This document shows positions 1 through 8,480 of a stretch of DNA of 60,013 nt, piece by piece. The DNA comes from Actinomycetota bacterium (lineage in GTDB: Bacteria > Bacillota > Desulfotomaculia > Desulfotomaculales > Desulfocucumaceae): the NCBI GenBank assembly GCA_023475565.1, contig JAMCVT010000006.1, positions 1-60,013 of the forward strand. The letters run 5' to 3'. Under the pieces are notes generated by a model. That model was not told the DNA's origin. It ran no database searches and saw only the letters and a list, made by a program, of their open reading frames with translations. Numbering within the stretch: the stretch's first letter is position 1; every line of letters starts with the position of its first letter. The position numbers and the translations under genes are program-made.

Positions 1-1513
1 TGCCTCCGGTGAGGGGGCTCTTGCCGCCCACCGAAAGCCTTCCGGAGGATGGGGCGCTGGTCCCGGACAGAAGCCCCGGGGCTATAACAATTTTGTTATC
101 CTCTCCCAGCGGGTCGCAGCCGGCGGGCACTTCGTCCAGCACCAGCTGTGAGGTCAGTGCCCTTCCTCCCAGGAGAACATATTTTTCTGGAACTTCTTCA
201 AATTTCAGTTCTTTTAATGACATATTGACTCTCAGTATACCGTACATCTTCTTTTTCTCCTTGGCCTTACACTGGCCCTTTTCCTCAGAATTATCGCAGC
301 TGCAGTCCTTTTTTTCCCCGTTGGGAAAACCGCCGCCCTCTTCAGCTTCCCCCATGGCGCTGCGGTAAATGTCTATAACGTCGGCCATGGCGGCAGTCCT
401 GGGGTTGGTGAAGCTGCAGGCGTCCTTCATGGCGTTTCCGGCCATTATATAGAGGTCCTTGTCCTTTACTCCAAGGCCCTTGAGGCCCGTGGGAATGCCC
501 ACGTCGGCGGACAGCTTCTGAATGGCGGCTATGGCCGCATCGGCGGCGTCACGCACCGAAAGGCCCTCAATATTCTCGCCCATGGCCGCAGCTATTTCGG
601 CAAACCGCCTGGGGCAGGCAATAAGGTTGAACTGACAGACATGGGGCAGCAGTATGGCGTTGCACACACCGTGCGGAAGGTTGTAGAAACCTCCCAGCTG
701 GTGGGCCATGGCGTGCACGTAGCCCAGGCTGGCATTGTTAAAGGCCATTCCCGCCAGGAACTCGGCATAGGCCATCTTATCCCTGGCCTCCATGTTGCTG
801 CCGTTGGCCACGGCGTTGCGCAGATTTTCAGATACAAGCTTTATGGCCATCAGGGCCGCCGAGTCGGTTACCGGGGTGGCTGCCGTGGAAACATAGGCCT
901 CCACCGCGTGGGTAAGGGCATCCATGCCGGTGGCCGCTGTCAGCGCCGGGGGCATGCCCGCCATCAGCACCGGGTCGTTGATGGCTACATTGGGGGTCAC
1001 CCTCCAGTCCACTATGGCCATCTTGATAAAGCGGTCGGTGTCGGTGATGATGCAGAAGCGGGTCATTTCAGAGGCCGTTCCGGCCGTGGTGTTGATGGCG
1101 ATGAACGGGGGCATGGCCCTGCCGGACTTGTCCACTCCCTCGTAATCTCGGATATTGCCGCCGTTGGTGGCCACAATCCCTATACCCTTGGCGCAGTCGT
1201 GGGAACTCCCGCCGCCCAGGGAAATAATCATGTCACAGCTGTTCTCCTGGTATACCTTAAGACCGTCGTGCACATTTTTGTCGGTGGGGTTTGGCTCTGC
1301 GCCGTCAAAAACTACAGCCTTGCAGCCGGCCGCCTCCACCTGGTCCTTGATCCGGCCGGCCATTCCCGACTGAGCCAGAAATGCGTCGGTGACTATCAGG
1401 GCGTTGGTGCCTCCCAGAACCTTCACCTGGTTCCCCACTTCCCTGGAGGCTCCCACTCCCATCAGGTTTACCGTGGGTATAAAGTAGCCGTATACCTGTT
1501 CTCCAAGAGCCAT
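1..1513 (-). CDS. Iron-dependent alcohol dehydrogenase fused to aldehyde:ferredoxin oxidoreductase (partial, runs off left edge)
   Basis: A single frame opens at ATG 1513 (GGGGAGG nine bases upstream) and reaches base 1 with no stop. Residues 1-387 are a full-length Fe-type alcohol dehydrogenase: nucleotide-binding GGGSS at 100-104 and metal ligands D198, H202, H267 and H281. A charged, Cys-containing linker follows (about 388-422). At M423 a second protein begins, MYGILRVN, with [16 protein letters not shown] and GKSPLTGG, the N-terminal signature of tungsten-pterin aldehyde:ferredoxin oxidoreductases. Known families: the first half interconverts aldehyde and alcohol with NAD(P)H, the second acid and aldehyde with ferredoxin. 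A fusion would therefore channel acid to alcohol or back. The oxidoreductase is cut after about 80 residues here. The frame was checked by hand across the junction; a sequencing frameshift that removed a stop cannot be excluded. Confidence 0.88.
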   Translation of the reverse strand, partial: MALGEQVYGYFIPTVNLMGVGASREVGNQVKVLGGTNALIVTDAFLAQSGMAGRIKDQVEAAGCKAVVFDGAEPNPTDKNVHDGLKVYQENSCDMIISLGGGSSHDCAKGIGIVATNGGNIRDYEGVDKSGRAMPPFIAINTTAGTASEMTRFCIITDTDRFIKMAIVDWRVTPNVAINDPVLMAGMPPALTAATGMDALTHAVEAYVSTAATPVTDSAALMAIKLVSENLRNAVANGSNMEARDKMAYAEFLAGMAFNNASLGYVHAMAHQLGGFYNLPHGVCNAILLPHVCQFNLIACPRRFAEIAAAMGENIEGLSVRDAADAAIAAIQKLSADVGIPTGLKGLGVKDKDLYIMAGNAMKDACSFTNPRTAAMADVIDIYRSAMGEAEEGGGFPNGEKKDCSCDNSEEKGQCKAKEKKKMYGILRVNMSLKELKFEEVPEKYVLLGGRALTSQLVLDEVPAGCDPLGEDNKIVIAPGLLSGTSAPSSGRLSVGGKSPLTGG

Positions 1514-1640
1514 TGATAAATACCTCCCCGTATAGTTTTGACAGAACCCTTCCGGAGCCTTTACAGAAAGCTTTTGAAATAACAAACCCCTCCAAAAGTC
1601 CTGAAAATTCCCCGTTCAATTCAAGTGCACCCTGTAATAC

Positions 1641-1656
1641 TGCAACTGGTGTGCCC
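1641..1656 (-). promoter_or_regulatory. Sigma-54 (-24/-12) promoter of the dehydrogenase-oxidoreductase fusion
   Basis: On the minus strand this reads GGGCACA-CCAG-TTGCA. It matches the sigma-54 consensus TGGCACG-N4-TTGCW at all but two positions, with exact spacing and both invariant GG and GC dinucleotides. Predicted transcription would start near 1630, leaving a leader of about 115 bases before ATG 1513. Sigma-54 promoters need an enhancer-binding ATPase; two such regulators lie in this window. Confidence 0.72.
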
Positions 1657-1814
1657 GGACAAGGTTCAGGCAGGCGGGCAGCAGTAGCCTGTCCTCCAAA
1701 ACCATACCCCCCGGGCATTACAGAATAACAGGGAATTACTGCCTGCCTGCCGGAGGCCGGTTATGCCCAGGATGAGCCTGAAGCCGTGCGCCAAAACGGA
1801 ACGCCGGGCTGACC

Positions 1815-1848
1815 GGAATGGAACATGTTATGTTTCGGAATGAAACAT
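1815..1848. promoter_or_regulatory. Candidate enhancer/operator: repeated GGAATGRAACAT half-sites and an inverted repeat
   Basis: GGAATGGAACAT (1815-1826) and GGAATGAAACAT (1837-1848) are direct repeats 22 bp (about two helical turns) apart. ATGTTTC-GGAAT-GAAACAT (1830-1848) is also a perfect 7-bp inverted repeat. The block lies about 160-190 bp upstream of the sigma-54 promoter at 1641-1656, a normal distance for an enhancer-binding protein. Assignment to a particular regulator is inference. Confidence 0.5.
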
Positions 1849-1903
1849 CGGATCTGTACATAAACAGCGACAATACATAAAATTTTTTTGCTGCAAGTTT
1901 AAA

Positions 1904-1917
1904 TGCAAATATTTGCA
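1904..1917. promoter_or_regulatory. 14-bp perfect palindrome TGCAAATATTTGCA
   Basis: A perfect palindrome in the A+T-rich region between the divergent fusion gene and the chemoreceptor gene. It is typical in size of a dimeric repressor or activator site; the regulator is unknown. The rest of 1514-2150 shows only the sigma-54 promoter, the half-site cluster and no convincing reading frame. Confidence 0.35.
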
Positions 1918-2152
1918 GGGTTTTAGTAAAATTTGTCAAAATACATGAATGATTTACATTTTTTATGGAGGGAGGCATCCTGTATAAGTGAATTAAGAAG
2001 GTAAAAACTTTTATCTGCGCACATAAAAAAAATGATTAGGGAATCAGTATTACTGGATCTCAGTATGTAGATTGGGCGTCCGCCTTAGAGAGGATAGAGG
2101 ATATGTGAGTAGAATGATGTAATGAAATGTTATGGAGAAGAGGAGTGTTTTT

Positions 2153-3331
2153 GTGTTATCCAGAAAGCAGAAAGCCAATCCCATCAATGATGACAAGGCT
2201 GATTTTACCGTCGCTGTGGCAACCTTTTCTTTAACCCACACCGAACTAATTTCTTTTCTGGCCATGCTAAAAGTGCAGGAGATATCAAAAAGGGCCAATG
2301 AAATCACCTCAGTAAGCCAGAGTATGGCGGCCATGACGGAAGAGGTATCGGCTTCCGTCCAGAGTATAAATACTTCCATTCAGCAGGTCACCTACGGCGC
2401 CCAGGAAAGTGTGGGCAAAATAAATAACCTGTCCGAACTTGGCCTTAAAACTGAGACTCTTCTAAAAGATATGATCGTTAATGTAGATGAATTAGGCTCC
2501 CAGGTAAAGCACATAGACGATATAAGTCAAAATGTTTCGGACATAGCAGACCAGACTAATCTGCTGGCCTTAAACGCAGCCATTGAGGCCGCCCGGGCAG
2601 GAGAGGCCGGCAGGGGCTTTAATGTTGTCGCAGAAGAGGTGAGAAAGCTGGCGGGCCAGACAAAGGAAGCCGTCGGCAATGTAAAACAAATATCCGATCA
2701 GATGCATATCAAATCAAATTCAACCAATGGCTATATACTGCAGGTGCAGGACACCTTTACACAATATCTGGACAATTCCAACTCGGTGGGTGAAACAATA
2801 AGGGACAGCACTCAAAAAATAGAAGAGTGCGCGGGCATGATTGAAAATATCACGAGCGCCATGCAGGAGCAAAGCGCCACGGCGGAGGAGCTGTCCTCCA
2901 CATCCGATGAACTGACAAGAAACAGCGAATACATAAGCCAGATGTTGAAGGGTGAGGCTAATAATCTTATTGAGACAGTATCGCCAAATTTAAAAATATC
3001 CGGCAGCGATTCCTTGGTAAATGTTCTGGCGGCAAGGTTAATAGACCATGCTGATTTTCTCAGGAAAACAATGACGGAGGCCGGCAGGGGCATGAAAGTG
3101 ACAGCCCACCATGAATGCGCCTTTGGCAGGTGGTATAAAGACAATAATAGCAAATATGGCAGTATTCAGGCTTATAAAGAGATAGACCAGCCTCATAGAA
3201 GGGTGCATGAGGCCGGTGCAAGACTATCAAATTCCTGCACCTCAGAAAATGTGGAGGAACTGATGCAGGCTTCCACAGATATTCTTAAAAGCTTTATTAA
3301 ATTGTATGACACCCTTAAGGCAAAAAGCTGA
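2153..3331 (+). CDS. Soluble methyl-accepting chemotaxis protein with C-terminal zinc-binding (CZB) domain
   Basis: About 392 residues with no membrane segment. The conserved chemoreceptor hairpin tip is obvious ([19 protein letters not shown] followed by [15 protein letters not shown]), flanked by long coiled-coil heptads. The last 100 residues carry a chemoreceptor zinc-binding domain: a His early in the domain, then [10 protein letters not shown] and a later HRRVHE. CZB domains in other bacteria bind zinc and can sense oxidants such as hypochlorous acid. I chose GTG 2153 because AGAGGAG lies eight bases upstream; an in-frame ATG at 2132 has no ribosome site. There is almost no N-terminal sensor, so the CZB domain is probably the input. 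No che genes are adjacent. Confidence 0.85.
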   Translation: MLSRKQKANPINDDKADFTVAVATFSLTHTELISFLAMLKVQEISKRANEITSVSQSMAAMTEEVSASVQSINTSIQQVTYGAQESVGKINNLSELGLKTETLLKDMIVNVDELGSQVKHIDDISQNVSDIADQTNLLALNAAIEAARAGEAGRGFNVVAEEVRKLAGQTKEAVGNVKQISDQMHIKSNSTNGYILQVQDTFTQYLDNSNSVGETIRDSTQKIEECAGMIENITSAMQEQSATAEELSSTSDELTRNSEYISQMLKGEANNLIETVSPNLKISGSDSLVNVLAARLIDHADFLRKTMTEAGRGMKVTAHHECAFGRWYKDNNSKYGSIQAYKEIDQPHRRVHEAGARLSNSCTSENVEELMQASTDILKSFIKLYDTLKAKS

Positions 3332-3463
3332 AACAAGAATCACATTAACCGGTTTACTGAAATTTGCCACGCTAGAAAAGAGGGTTTTTTATCAACATAT
3401 AGTACGGCTAAGCTATAAGAAACCGGCGGATTTACCCGGCGGCAGTCCGCAAATAACGTGCTT

Positions 3464-4726
3464 TTACCGGCACGGTATTTTATACTCCTTCAATTTTCTG
3501 TACAGGGTGTTCCTCCCTATACCCAGGGTCCTGGCCGCCAGGGTGATATTGCCGTTGTGAAAAGCCAGTGCCCCGGCCAGGGCACTGGCCTCCAGTTCCC
3601 TCAGGGGGAGCGGGGCCGGGCGGGGCAGCCCCCGGGAGTCCATTGCCTCGCCCACCCTTGCCTCCAGTGACTTTACCATTCCGTAGACACGGTACAGCTC
3701 CTCCGGGGAAAGTGCGCCAAGGTTATCCACCGGTGCGGAAAGAATCTCCGTCCACCCGGCCGCGGGACTGTCCGGGCCGGCCCCGCCTCCTGGCACGGCC
3801 GGTAGCGGGGCAGACCGGGAAAGCTGGCAGGAGGCAATCTTCTCCGGAATATGTCCCGGCAGTATCACCGGGCCGTCACAGAGCGCCACGGCCTGCTCCA
3901 CTGTATTGGACAGCTCCCGGACATTTCCGGGCCAGCCGTAGTTCATAAAAAGCTCCATGGCGCCCGGAGAAACATCCAGTGACTCCTGCTCCCTTTTATC
4001 CGCATTCCTTTTTATAAAGTGGCTGACCAGCTGCGGGATATCATTCCTGCGGTCCCTCAGCGGGGGAACCGTCAGCCGCACCACATCCAGGCGGTAAAAA
4101 AGGTCCTCCCGGAAAAGATTTCCCCTGACAGCCTCCTCCAGGTCAACATTGGTGGCTGCTATTATGCGGACATCGGTTCTTATGGGCTTTTCCCCGCCAA
4201 TTCTGAGGAATTCGCCGGTCTCCAGCACCCTCAGCAGTTTTACCTGGATAGACGGGCTGGCCTCCCCTATCTCGTCCAGAAAGAGGGTGCCCTGGTTGGC
4301 CAGCTCGAAAATACCTTTGCGCTGTCCCGAAGCCCCCGTAAAAGCCCCCTTTTCATGCCCGAAAAGCTCGCTGTCCAGAAGGTTGTCGGGGAGAGCACCA
4401 CAGTTTACCGGAATGAAAATCCTGTCCGAGCGGCTGCTGGCGGCATGGATGAAGCGGGCCAGCACCTCTTTGCCGGTACCGGTTTCACCCTGAATAAGAA
4501 CATTTACACTCTTCCTGGCAATCTTGCCGGCTATGGACGCCAGCCTGTTCATCTGAACAGTTGTCCCCACCTGAAAGCCCACTCTCCGGCTTGTCTCCAG
4601 CCACTCAGGGCCGCTCCCGCCCTCAGAGCAGGCGCCTGTACCGTACTCCGCCGCCCTCCTGACCAGTGCCTCCACCTCGTCGTCAACGATTAGTATGGTG
4701 GGATTTAAGTCACCGGCTGAAGCCAC
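3464..4726 (-). CDS. NtrC-family sigma-54 response regulator with internally deleted receiver domain
   Basis: 420 residues: an AAA+ sigma-54 activation domain with Walker A GETGTGKE, the sigma-54 contact loop GAFTGA, Walker B LFLDEIGE and the R-finger region, then a Fis-type helix-turn-helix at the C terminus (LAARTLGIGRNTLYRKL). The N terminus begins like a receiver domain (TILIVDDE, residues 10-17) but jumps at once to what looks like the receiver's end (VEALVRRAAEY). About 100 residues including the phospho-accepting Asp are missing. The partner kinase gene ends four bases upstream, so the pair is translationally coupled. The protein may act without phosphorylation or be decaying. Its target could be the sigma-54 promoter at 1641-1656 (inference). 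Confidence 0.85.
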   Translation of the reverse strand: MASAGDLNPTILIVDDEVEALVRRAAEYGTGACSEGGSGPEWLETSRRVGFQVGTTVQMNRLASIAGKIARKSVNVLIQGETGTGKEVLARFIHAASSRSDRIFIPVNCGALPDNLLDSELFGHEKGAFTGASGQRKGIFELANQGTLFLDEIGEASPSIQVKLLRVLETGEFLRIGGEKPIRTDVRIIAATNVDLEEAVRGNLFREDLFYRLDVVRLTVPPLRDRRNDIPQLVSHFIKRNADKREQESLDVSPGAMELFMNYGWPGNVRELSNTVEQAVALCDGPVILPGHIPEKIASCQLSRSAPLPAVPGGGAGPDSPAAGWTEILSAPVDNLGALSPEELYRVYGMVKSLEARVGEAMDSRGLPRPAPLPLRELEASALAGALAFHNGNITLAARTLGIGRNTLYRKLKEYKIPCR

Positions 4727-4730
4727 AGGC

Positions 4731-5969
4731 TTATCCCTCCTCCCCTTCCGGGTCCACGGGCAGCACCAGAGAGAAAACGCTGCCCTCTCCCTGGCTGCTG
4801 CCGACCTCGATGGTTCCCCCGTGGGCCTGGGCTATTCCCAGGCTGACGCTCAGCCCCAGCCCGGTACCCCTGGATGTATCCTTGCTGGTAAAAAAGGGGT
4901 TGAAAATTCTGTTCATGTAATCCGGGGGTATGCCGGCGCCATTGTCCTCCACCGAGGTGGTCACCCACCTCTGCCCATCTTCCCCCGCCCTCACCGAGGT
5001 AGAAATAACTATCTCCCTGTCCCTTTCCAGCCCCTCCAGGGCATCCCTGGCATTAAGAAGAAAATTAAGCAGCACCTGGTCCAGCTGGTGCCCGTTGGCG
5101 CTTACAGGAGGCAGATCCTGGTCCAGACTGAGCCTTATATCGATATTGTTCCTGTTTATCTGGTACTGAATGAGGCTGAGCACCCTTTCCACCACATCAT
5201 TTAAGCTGGTGGGGGCCAGGGGCTGGTGGTCCTGGCGGGAAAAGGTCAGCAGGTTCTGTATTATTTTCCTGCACCTCAGGCCACAGCTGACTACATCATT
5301 CAGCAGGCCGTCCGGTGAGCCGGCCGGGCCGCCTTCGCGCAGAAGCATCTGGGCATTGCCTATAATAACCGTCATGGGGCTGTTAAGCTCGTGGGCAACC
5401 CCCGCGGCCATCTCCCCGATGGCTGCCAGCTTGGCGGACTGGACCAGCTGGGCCTCCATTTTAACCTGTTCGGTGATGTCCTTTATATGATGGATTACAG
5501 CGTATATTTCATTGTTTTGGTTTAACACCGGGTAATAAAAAACATCCAGAACCCTTCCCGATGGGCGCTGCACCCGCCGGTACGCCGGGGACCCGGTATT
5601 ATAGACCTCTTCCAGGAGACAGTTATCACACTTTTTTTCCCTTCCCCACAGAAGTTTATGGCACTTTCCCTGAAAACCTGTTTTCCATGAGCAGGTCTCA
5701 TGACCGTCCATCCTGTCGTTAAACCTTATAATGTTAAAATTCAGGTCAATTAAAAATATAGGGTCGGTAAGGGCGCGAAATGTTTCCTCCCACTCCCTCT
5801 GCCCCTGCACCACCTTTTCGTAAAGCCTCGCATTCTCAATGCAGATAGCCAGCTGGTCAGCCAGCTGCCGGGTAAATTTCAGGTCCTGCTCGCAGTATGC
5901 TGACTCCCGGACACAGCCTGTGATGAGAACGCCTATGGCCTCGCCCTTAACCAGAAGAGGGTCCAGCAC
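4731..5969 (-). CDS. Sensor histidine kinase (truncated GAF - PAS - HisKA - HATPase)
   Basis: About 412 residues from GTG 5969. The N terminus starts in the second half of a GAF domain (LLVKGEAIGVL to the ENARLYEKV linker helix). A PAS domain follows with a Cys cluster (C..CHKLLWGREKKCDNC), then the HisKA phosphorylation helix (AIGEMAAGVAHELNSPM) and the ATPase boxes N (LLNARDAL), G1 (DNGAGI), F and G2 (GTGLGLS). Reading further upstream in frame gives GAF-like sequence (KFCSPVRQLGLTSLVL) for about 20 codons and then a TAA, with no good start. The 5' end of the gene therefore appears lost. It overlaps functionally with the equally shortened regulator just downstream. Confidence 0.82.
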   Translation of the reverse strand: MLDPLLVKGEAIGVLITGCVRESAYCEQDLKFTRQLADQLAICIENARLYEKVVQGQREWEETFRALTDPIFLIDLNFNIIRFNDRMDGHETCSWKTGFQGKCHKLLWGREKKCDNCLLEEVYNTGSPAYRRVQRPSGRVLDVFYYPVLNQNNEIYAVIHHIKDITEQVKMEAQLVQSAKLAAIGEMAAGVAHELNSPMTVIIGNAQMLLREGGPAGSPDGLLNDVVSCGLRCRKIIQNLLTFSRQDHQPLAPTSLNDVVERVLSLIQYQINRNNIDIRLSLDQDLPPVSANGHQLDQVLLNFLLNARDALEGLERDREIVISTSVRAGEDGQRWVTTSVEDNGAGIPPDYMNRIFNPFFTSKDTSRGTGLGLSVSLGIAQAHGGTIEVGSSQGEGSVFSLVLPVDPEGEEG

Positions 5970-6081
5970 CAGTGAGGTAAGCCCCAGCTGCCTTACAGGG
6001 CTGCAGAATTTAGCGGCGCAATGGTTATATTTTAACAGTGATTACATGATGCTTTGAAAAAACCATAACCTCCCTGTAAAA

Positions 6082-6108
6082 GAAAAACCCGGAACATAAT
6101 GTTCCGGG
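6082..6108 (-). terminator. Intrinsic terminator of the TPR membrane protein gene
   Basis: Perfect stem CCCGGAACA (6088-6096) with TGTTCCGGG (6100-6108), loop of three, followed on the minus strand by a T run. It lies just after the stop at 6121. Confidence 0.8.
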
Positions 6109-6120
6109 CAGGAACTGACA

Positions 6121-6798
6121 TTAGCGGTTTTTCAGATAATATCCGGACATTATGGCCATCTTCCTGTAGGTGCGGCGGAAGGTGGGTGACGCAAAGCTGT
6201 AATTCTCCAGTACCTCTCTGAAAAATTTTTCAGCCCCGGACTTCCTCCCGTGCCTCTTCAGAAGTTTTCCGGCTTCAAAAAAGGCCTGCACCGAACCATG
6301 CCTCAAAAGGCTGCTCTCAAGGCCGGAAAGCTCTTTATCCCCTCCAGCTTTCTGCTCCAGCAGGGACCTCATCATGTATATGTAGGGAAAGCCGTGGGAT
6401 ATCTTGGGATTCATTTCCACCGCCCTCCCTATTTCCTCCATTCCCCTCCCGGCCTCGCCTGTTTCATAACAGGCGGCACCCAGATAGAAGTGCACCTCCG
6501 GCCAGTCCTTCATTCTCGGGTAGGCCCTCTCCAGGAAGTCCAAAGCCTGGCGGTAGCGCCTCTTGTCAAAATAATTTATACCCAGTTCCAAAAAGGCGTC
6601 ACCATTGTGAGGATTTGCCCTGACAACCTTTTCCAGCTCGGCTGTTCTTATTTTTCTCCGCCAGCGGGATCCAAAATCCGGCATAAGGCCTATATAGCGC
6701 CGGTCAATAAATATATAAATAATTATTATTACTGCCAGGGCCAGCAGGGGGCTGCCTGTAAGATAAGTAATCAGAGAAAAAATCAATATGCTTTTCAT
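6121..6798 (-). CDS. Membrane-anchored tetratricopeptide-repeat protein
   Basis: 225 residues. One N-terminal hydrophobic segment (about residues 5-31, TGSPLLALAVIIIIYIF) and then basic residues suggest a cytoplasmic body. Residues 50-160 contain two or three TPR-like helical pairs (AELEKVVRANPHNGDAFLELG, YRQALDFLERAYP, GMEEIGRAVEMNP). TPR proteins are scaffolds for protein assembly; no specific partner is indicated. A good ribosome site and its own terminator suggest a single-gene unit. The family is not one I can name beyond TPR. Confidence 0.72.
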   Translation of the reverse strand: MKSILIFSLITYLTGSPLLALAVIIIIYIFIDRRYIGLMPDFGSRWRRKIRTAELEKVVRANPHNGDAFLELGINYFDKRRYRQALDFLERAYPRMKDWPEVHFYLGAACYETGEAGRGMEEIGRAVEMNPKISHGFPYIYMMRSLLEQKAGGDKELSGLESSLLRHGSVQAFFEAGKLLKRHGRKSGAEKFFREVLENYSFASPTFRRTYRKMAIMSGYYLKNR

Positions 6799-6902
6799 GG
6801 CGCTCCTCCGGTCTTTGTTATTAGCATATTATATTGGCCCTTTAATTTTCTGACAAGGCCTTCCACAAATCCGGGCGGCCCGGCCCAATAGTTCTACATA
6901 AT

Positions 6903-6941
6903 ATAACAAATCCTTAACCTTTCCTTAACATATATTAAAAA
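6903..6941 (+). promoter_or_regulatory. PhoP-box-like repeat upstream of the phosphate genes
   Basis: Four hexamers spaced exactly 11 bp: ATAACA (6903), TTAACC (6914), TTAACA (6925) and TAAAAA (6936). PhoP of Bacillus binds TT(A/C)ACA direct repeats with this period. The array precedes a phosphate-binding lipoprotein and a phosphate transporter by about 80 bp, which makes Pho-regulon control likely. Confidence 0.68.
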
Positions 6942-7021
6942 GGTTTTTTAGTTGTGTTAAAGAATAGTAAATTTAAAAGCCCCATCCTTACCCTACCGGG
7001 CCTCTGGAGGATTTTTACAAA

Positions 7022-7807
7022 ATGAAAAGACTCCTTCATACAATAACAATACTGACGGCCTGTATTATTCTCACCGGGTGCGCCCGGAATGCCGTCGAAA
7101 AAGAGAGTAGTGCGGTGCTGAGAATAGCCGGTTCCACCTCTATGCTTCCCATATCTCAAAAGCTTGCCGGAGCTTATGAAAAAAATCACCCGGGTGTGGT
7201 TATACACATAGAGGGTGGAGACTCAAGCCTGGGTATCAGGGGGGCAGCCAGCGGGATTGTGGATGTGGGATCGGTGTCAAGGCCTCTGACGCAGGAGGAA
7301 AGCAGTCATTTAACAGCGTACAGGGTAACAGAAGACAGACTTTGCGTAATTGTAAACGGAAAAAATACTGTTGAGGAGCTGACCATAAACCAGGTAAAGG
7401 AGGTATTCAGCGGGGAGATTAGAAACTGGAGCCAGGTGGGAGGCCGGGACAGGCCGATCACCCTCATCAACAGGGAACATGGTTCAGGAACATACAGCGT
7501 TTTTGATGAAGTAATCATGAGACACAAAGCTGAAATTTACCCCAAGGCCCTGGTGATGACCTCCACCGGGTCGGTTATAAGCACGGTGGCCGCTGATGCT
7601 GACGCCATAGGATACGTTTCTTCGGATTACAGTGAAGAGGGTGTAAAGGCGGTACAAATCCAAACCGGGGAAAACAGGGTATCCGCCCTCAGCAGGCCGC
7701 TGCTGTACGTTCTTCCGGAGAACGCCGGCCAGCTGGCCAGGGATTATATCTCCTTCTGCACCGGGCAAGAAGGCCGGCGGGTAATAGAAGGCCGCCTTGA
7801 AAATTAA
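7022..7807 (+). CDS. pstS: PstS-like phosphate-binding lipoprotein
   Basis: 261 residues. A lipoprotein signal peptide ends in LTGC with the lipid-bearing Cys at 20. The mature part starts LRIAGSTSMLPI and has GGDSSLGIRGAASGIVDVGSVSR and HGSGTYSVFDE, typical of PstS-type phosphate-binding folds. GGAGG precedes the ATG. It would capture phosphate on the outer face of the membrane. No pstCAB permease or ATPase genes follow; instead a DUF47 protein and a Pit transporter lie 21 and 672 bases downstream on the same strand. The binding protein may therefore serve a distant Pst system, act as a sensor, or feed Pit (inference). A PhoP-like box lies upstream. Confidence 0.85.
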   Translation: MKRLLHTITILTACIILTGCARNAVEKESSAVLRIAGSTSMLPISQKLAGAYEKNHPGVVIHIEGGDSSLGIRGAASGIVDVGSVSRPLTQEESSHLTAYRVTEDRLCVIVNGKNTVEELTINQVKEVFSGEIRNWSQVGGRDRPITLINREHGSGTYSVFDEVIMRHKAEIYPKALVMTSTGSVISTVAADADAIGYVSSDYSEEGVKAVQIQTGENRVSALSRPLLYVLPENAGQLARDYISFCTGQEGRRVIEGRLEN

Positions 7808-7828
7808 AAAATCTAAGGGGACGCGAAT

Positions 7829-8470
7829 ATGTTTGATTTGAAAAGCCTGTTCAAGAAAAAGCCCAATATTTTTTACGAGTATTTCCTGCTCATCGCCAAG
7901 AATATTGTACTTGCCAGCAATTCATTCCAGGAAGAGATACAAAATCTGGACAACCCCCTCAAGGCTGAAAACATTTCCCTGCAGATAAAAACTGTAGAGC
8001 AAATGGGAGACCAGTATACCCATGAAGTAATCATAGAGCTGAACAAGTCCTTTATTACCCCTCTGGAAAGGGAAGATATAATGGAACTCACCCTGCAGCT
8101 GGATGATGTGCTGGACTGCCTGGAGGTATGCGCCTCTCACCTGGTGCTGTACAACGTAAGAGAAGCAGACGACTACATGCGTATATTTACCCGCAATATA
8201 GAAATATGCGTACAAGAGCTGTATGCCGCACTGGAGCTGCTTTCACAGAACAAGCTGAAGGAAATCGCCAAGCACACCCACAAGATAAATGACCTGGAAA
8301 ATGCCGCTGACGATCTGCTGAGGGACGGGCTGAAAACACTCTTCACCACCTGCTCCGATCCCATTGAGATAATGAAGAAAAAAGAGATATACACCATGAT
8401 GGAGTCCTTCTCGGACTTTTGTGAAGATGTGGCCGACATACTGGAAGGGATAATAATGAGAAATTCATAG
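7829..8470 (+). CDS. DUF47 (PhoU-like) phosphate transport accessory protein
   Basis: 213 residues, all helical, matching the DUF47/PhoU-related family usually encoded beside Pit transporters. Acidic metal-binding-type motifs are visible (LEREDIMELTLQLDDVLDCLE, then HKINDLENAADDLLRDGLKTL, ending in MESFSDFCEDVADILEGIIM). These proteins are thought to gate or regulate the neighbouring phosphate symporter in the cytoplasm. The gene sits 21 bases after the binding protein and 10 bases before pit, so the three form one operon. Confidence 0.87.
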   Translation: MFDLKSLFKKKPNIFYEYFLLIAKNIVLASNSFQEEIQNLDNPLKAENISLQIKTVEQMGDQYTHEVIIELNKSFITPLEREDIMELTLQLDDVLDCLEVCASHLVLYNVREADDYMRIFTRNIEICVQELYAALELLSQNKLKEIAKHTHKINDLENAADDLLRDGLKTLFTTCSDPIEIMKKKEIYTMMESFSDFCEDVADILEGIIMRNS

Positions 8471-8480
8471 GAGTAGACCG

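Noticed and set aside
641-1516. A 291-codon plus-strand frame opposite the alcohol dehydrogenase.
   Set aside because: His/Gly-rich with no domain; it is a shadow of the real minus-strand gene, which has all catalytic motifs.
1650-1735. A structured leader (molybdenum/tungsten cofactor riboswitch) upstream of the oxidoreductase, suggested by TGCCCGG...CCGGGCA pairing on the minus strand.
   Set aside because: The pairing spans the sigma-54 promoter, so most of it would not be transcribed, and no conserved riboswitch core is recognisable.
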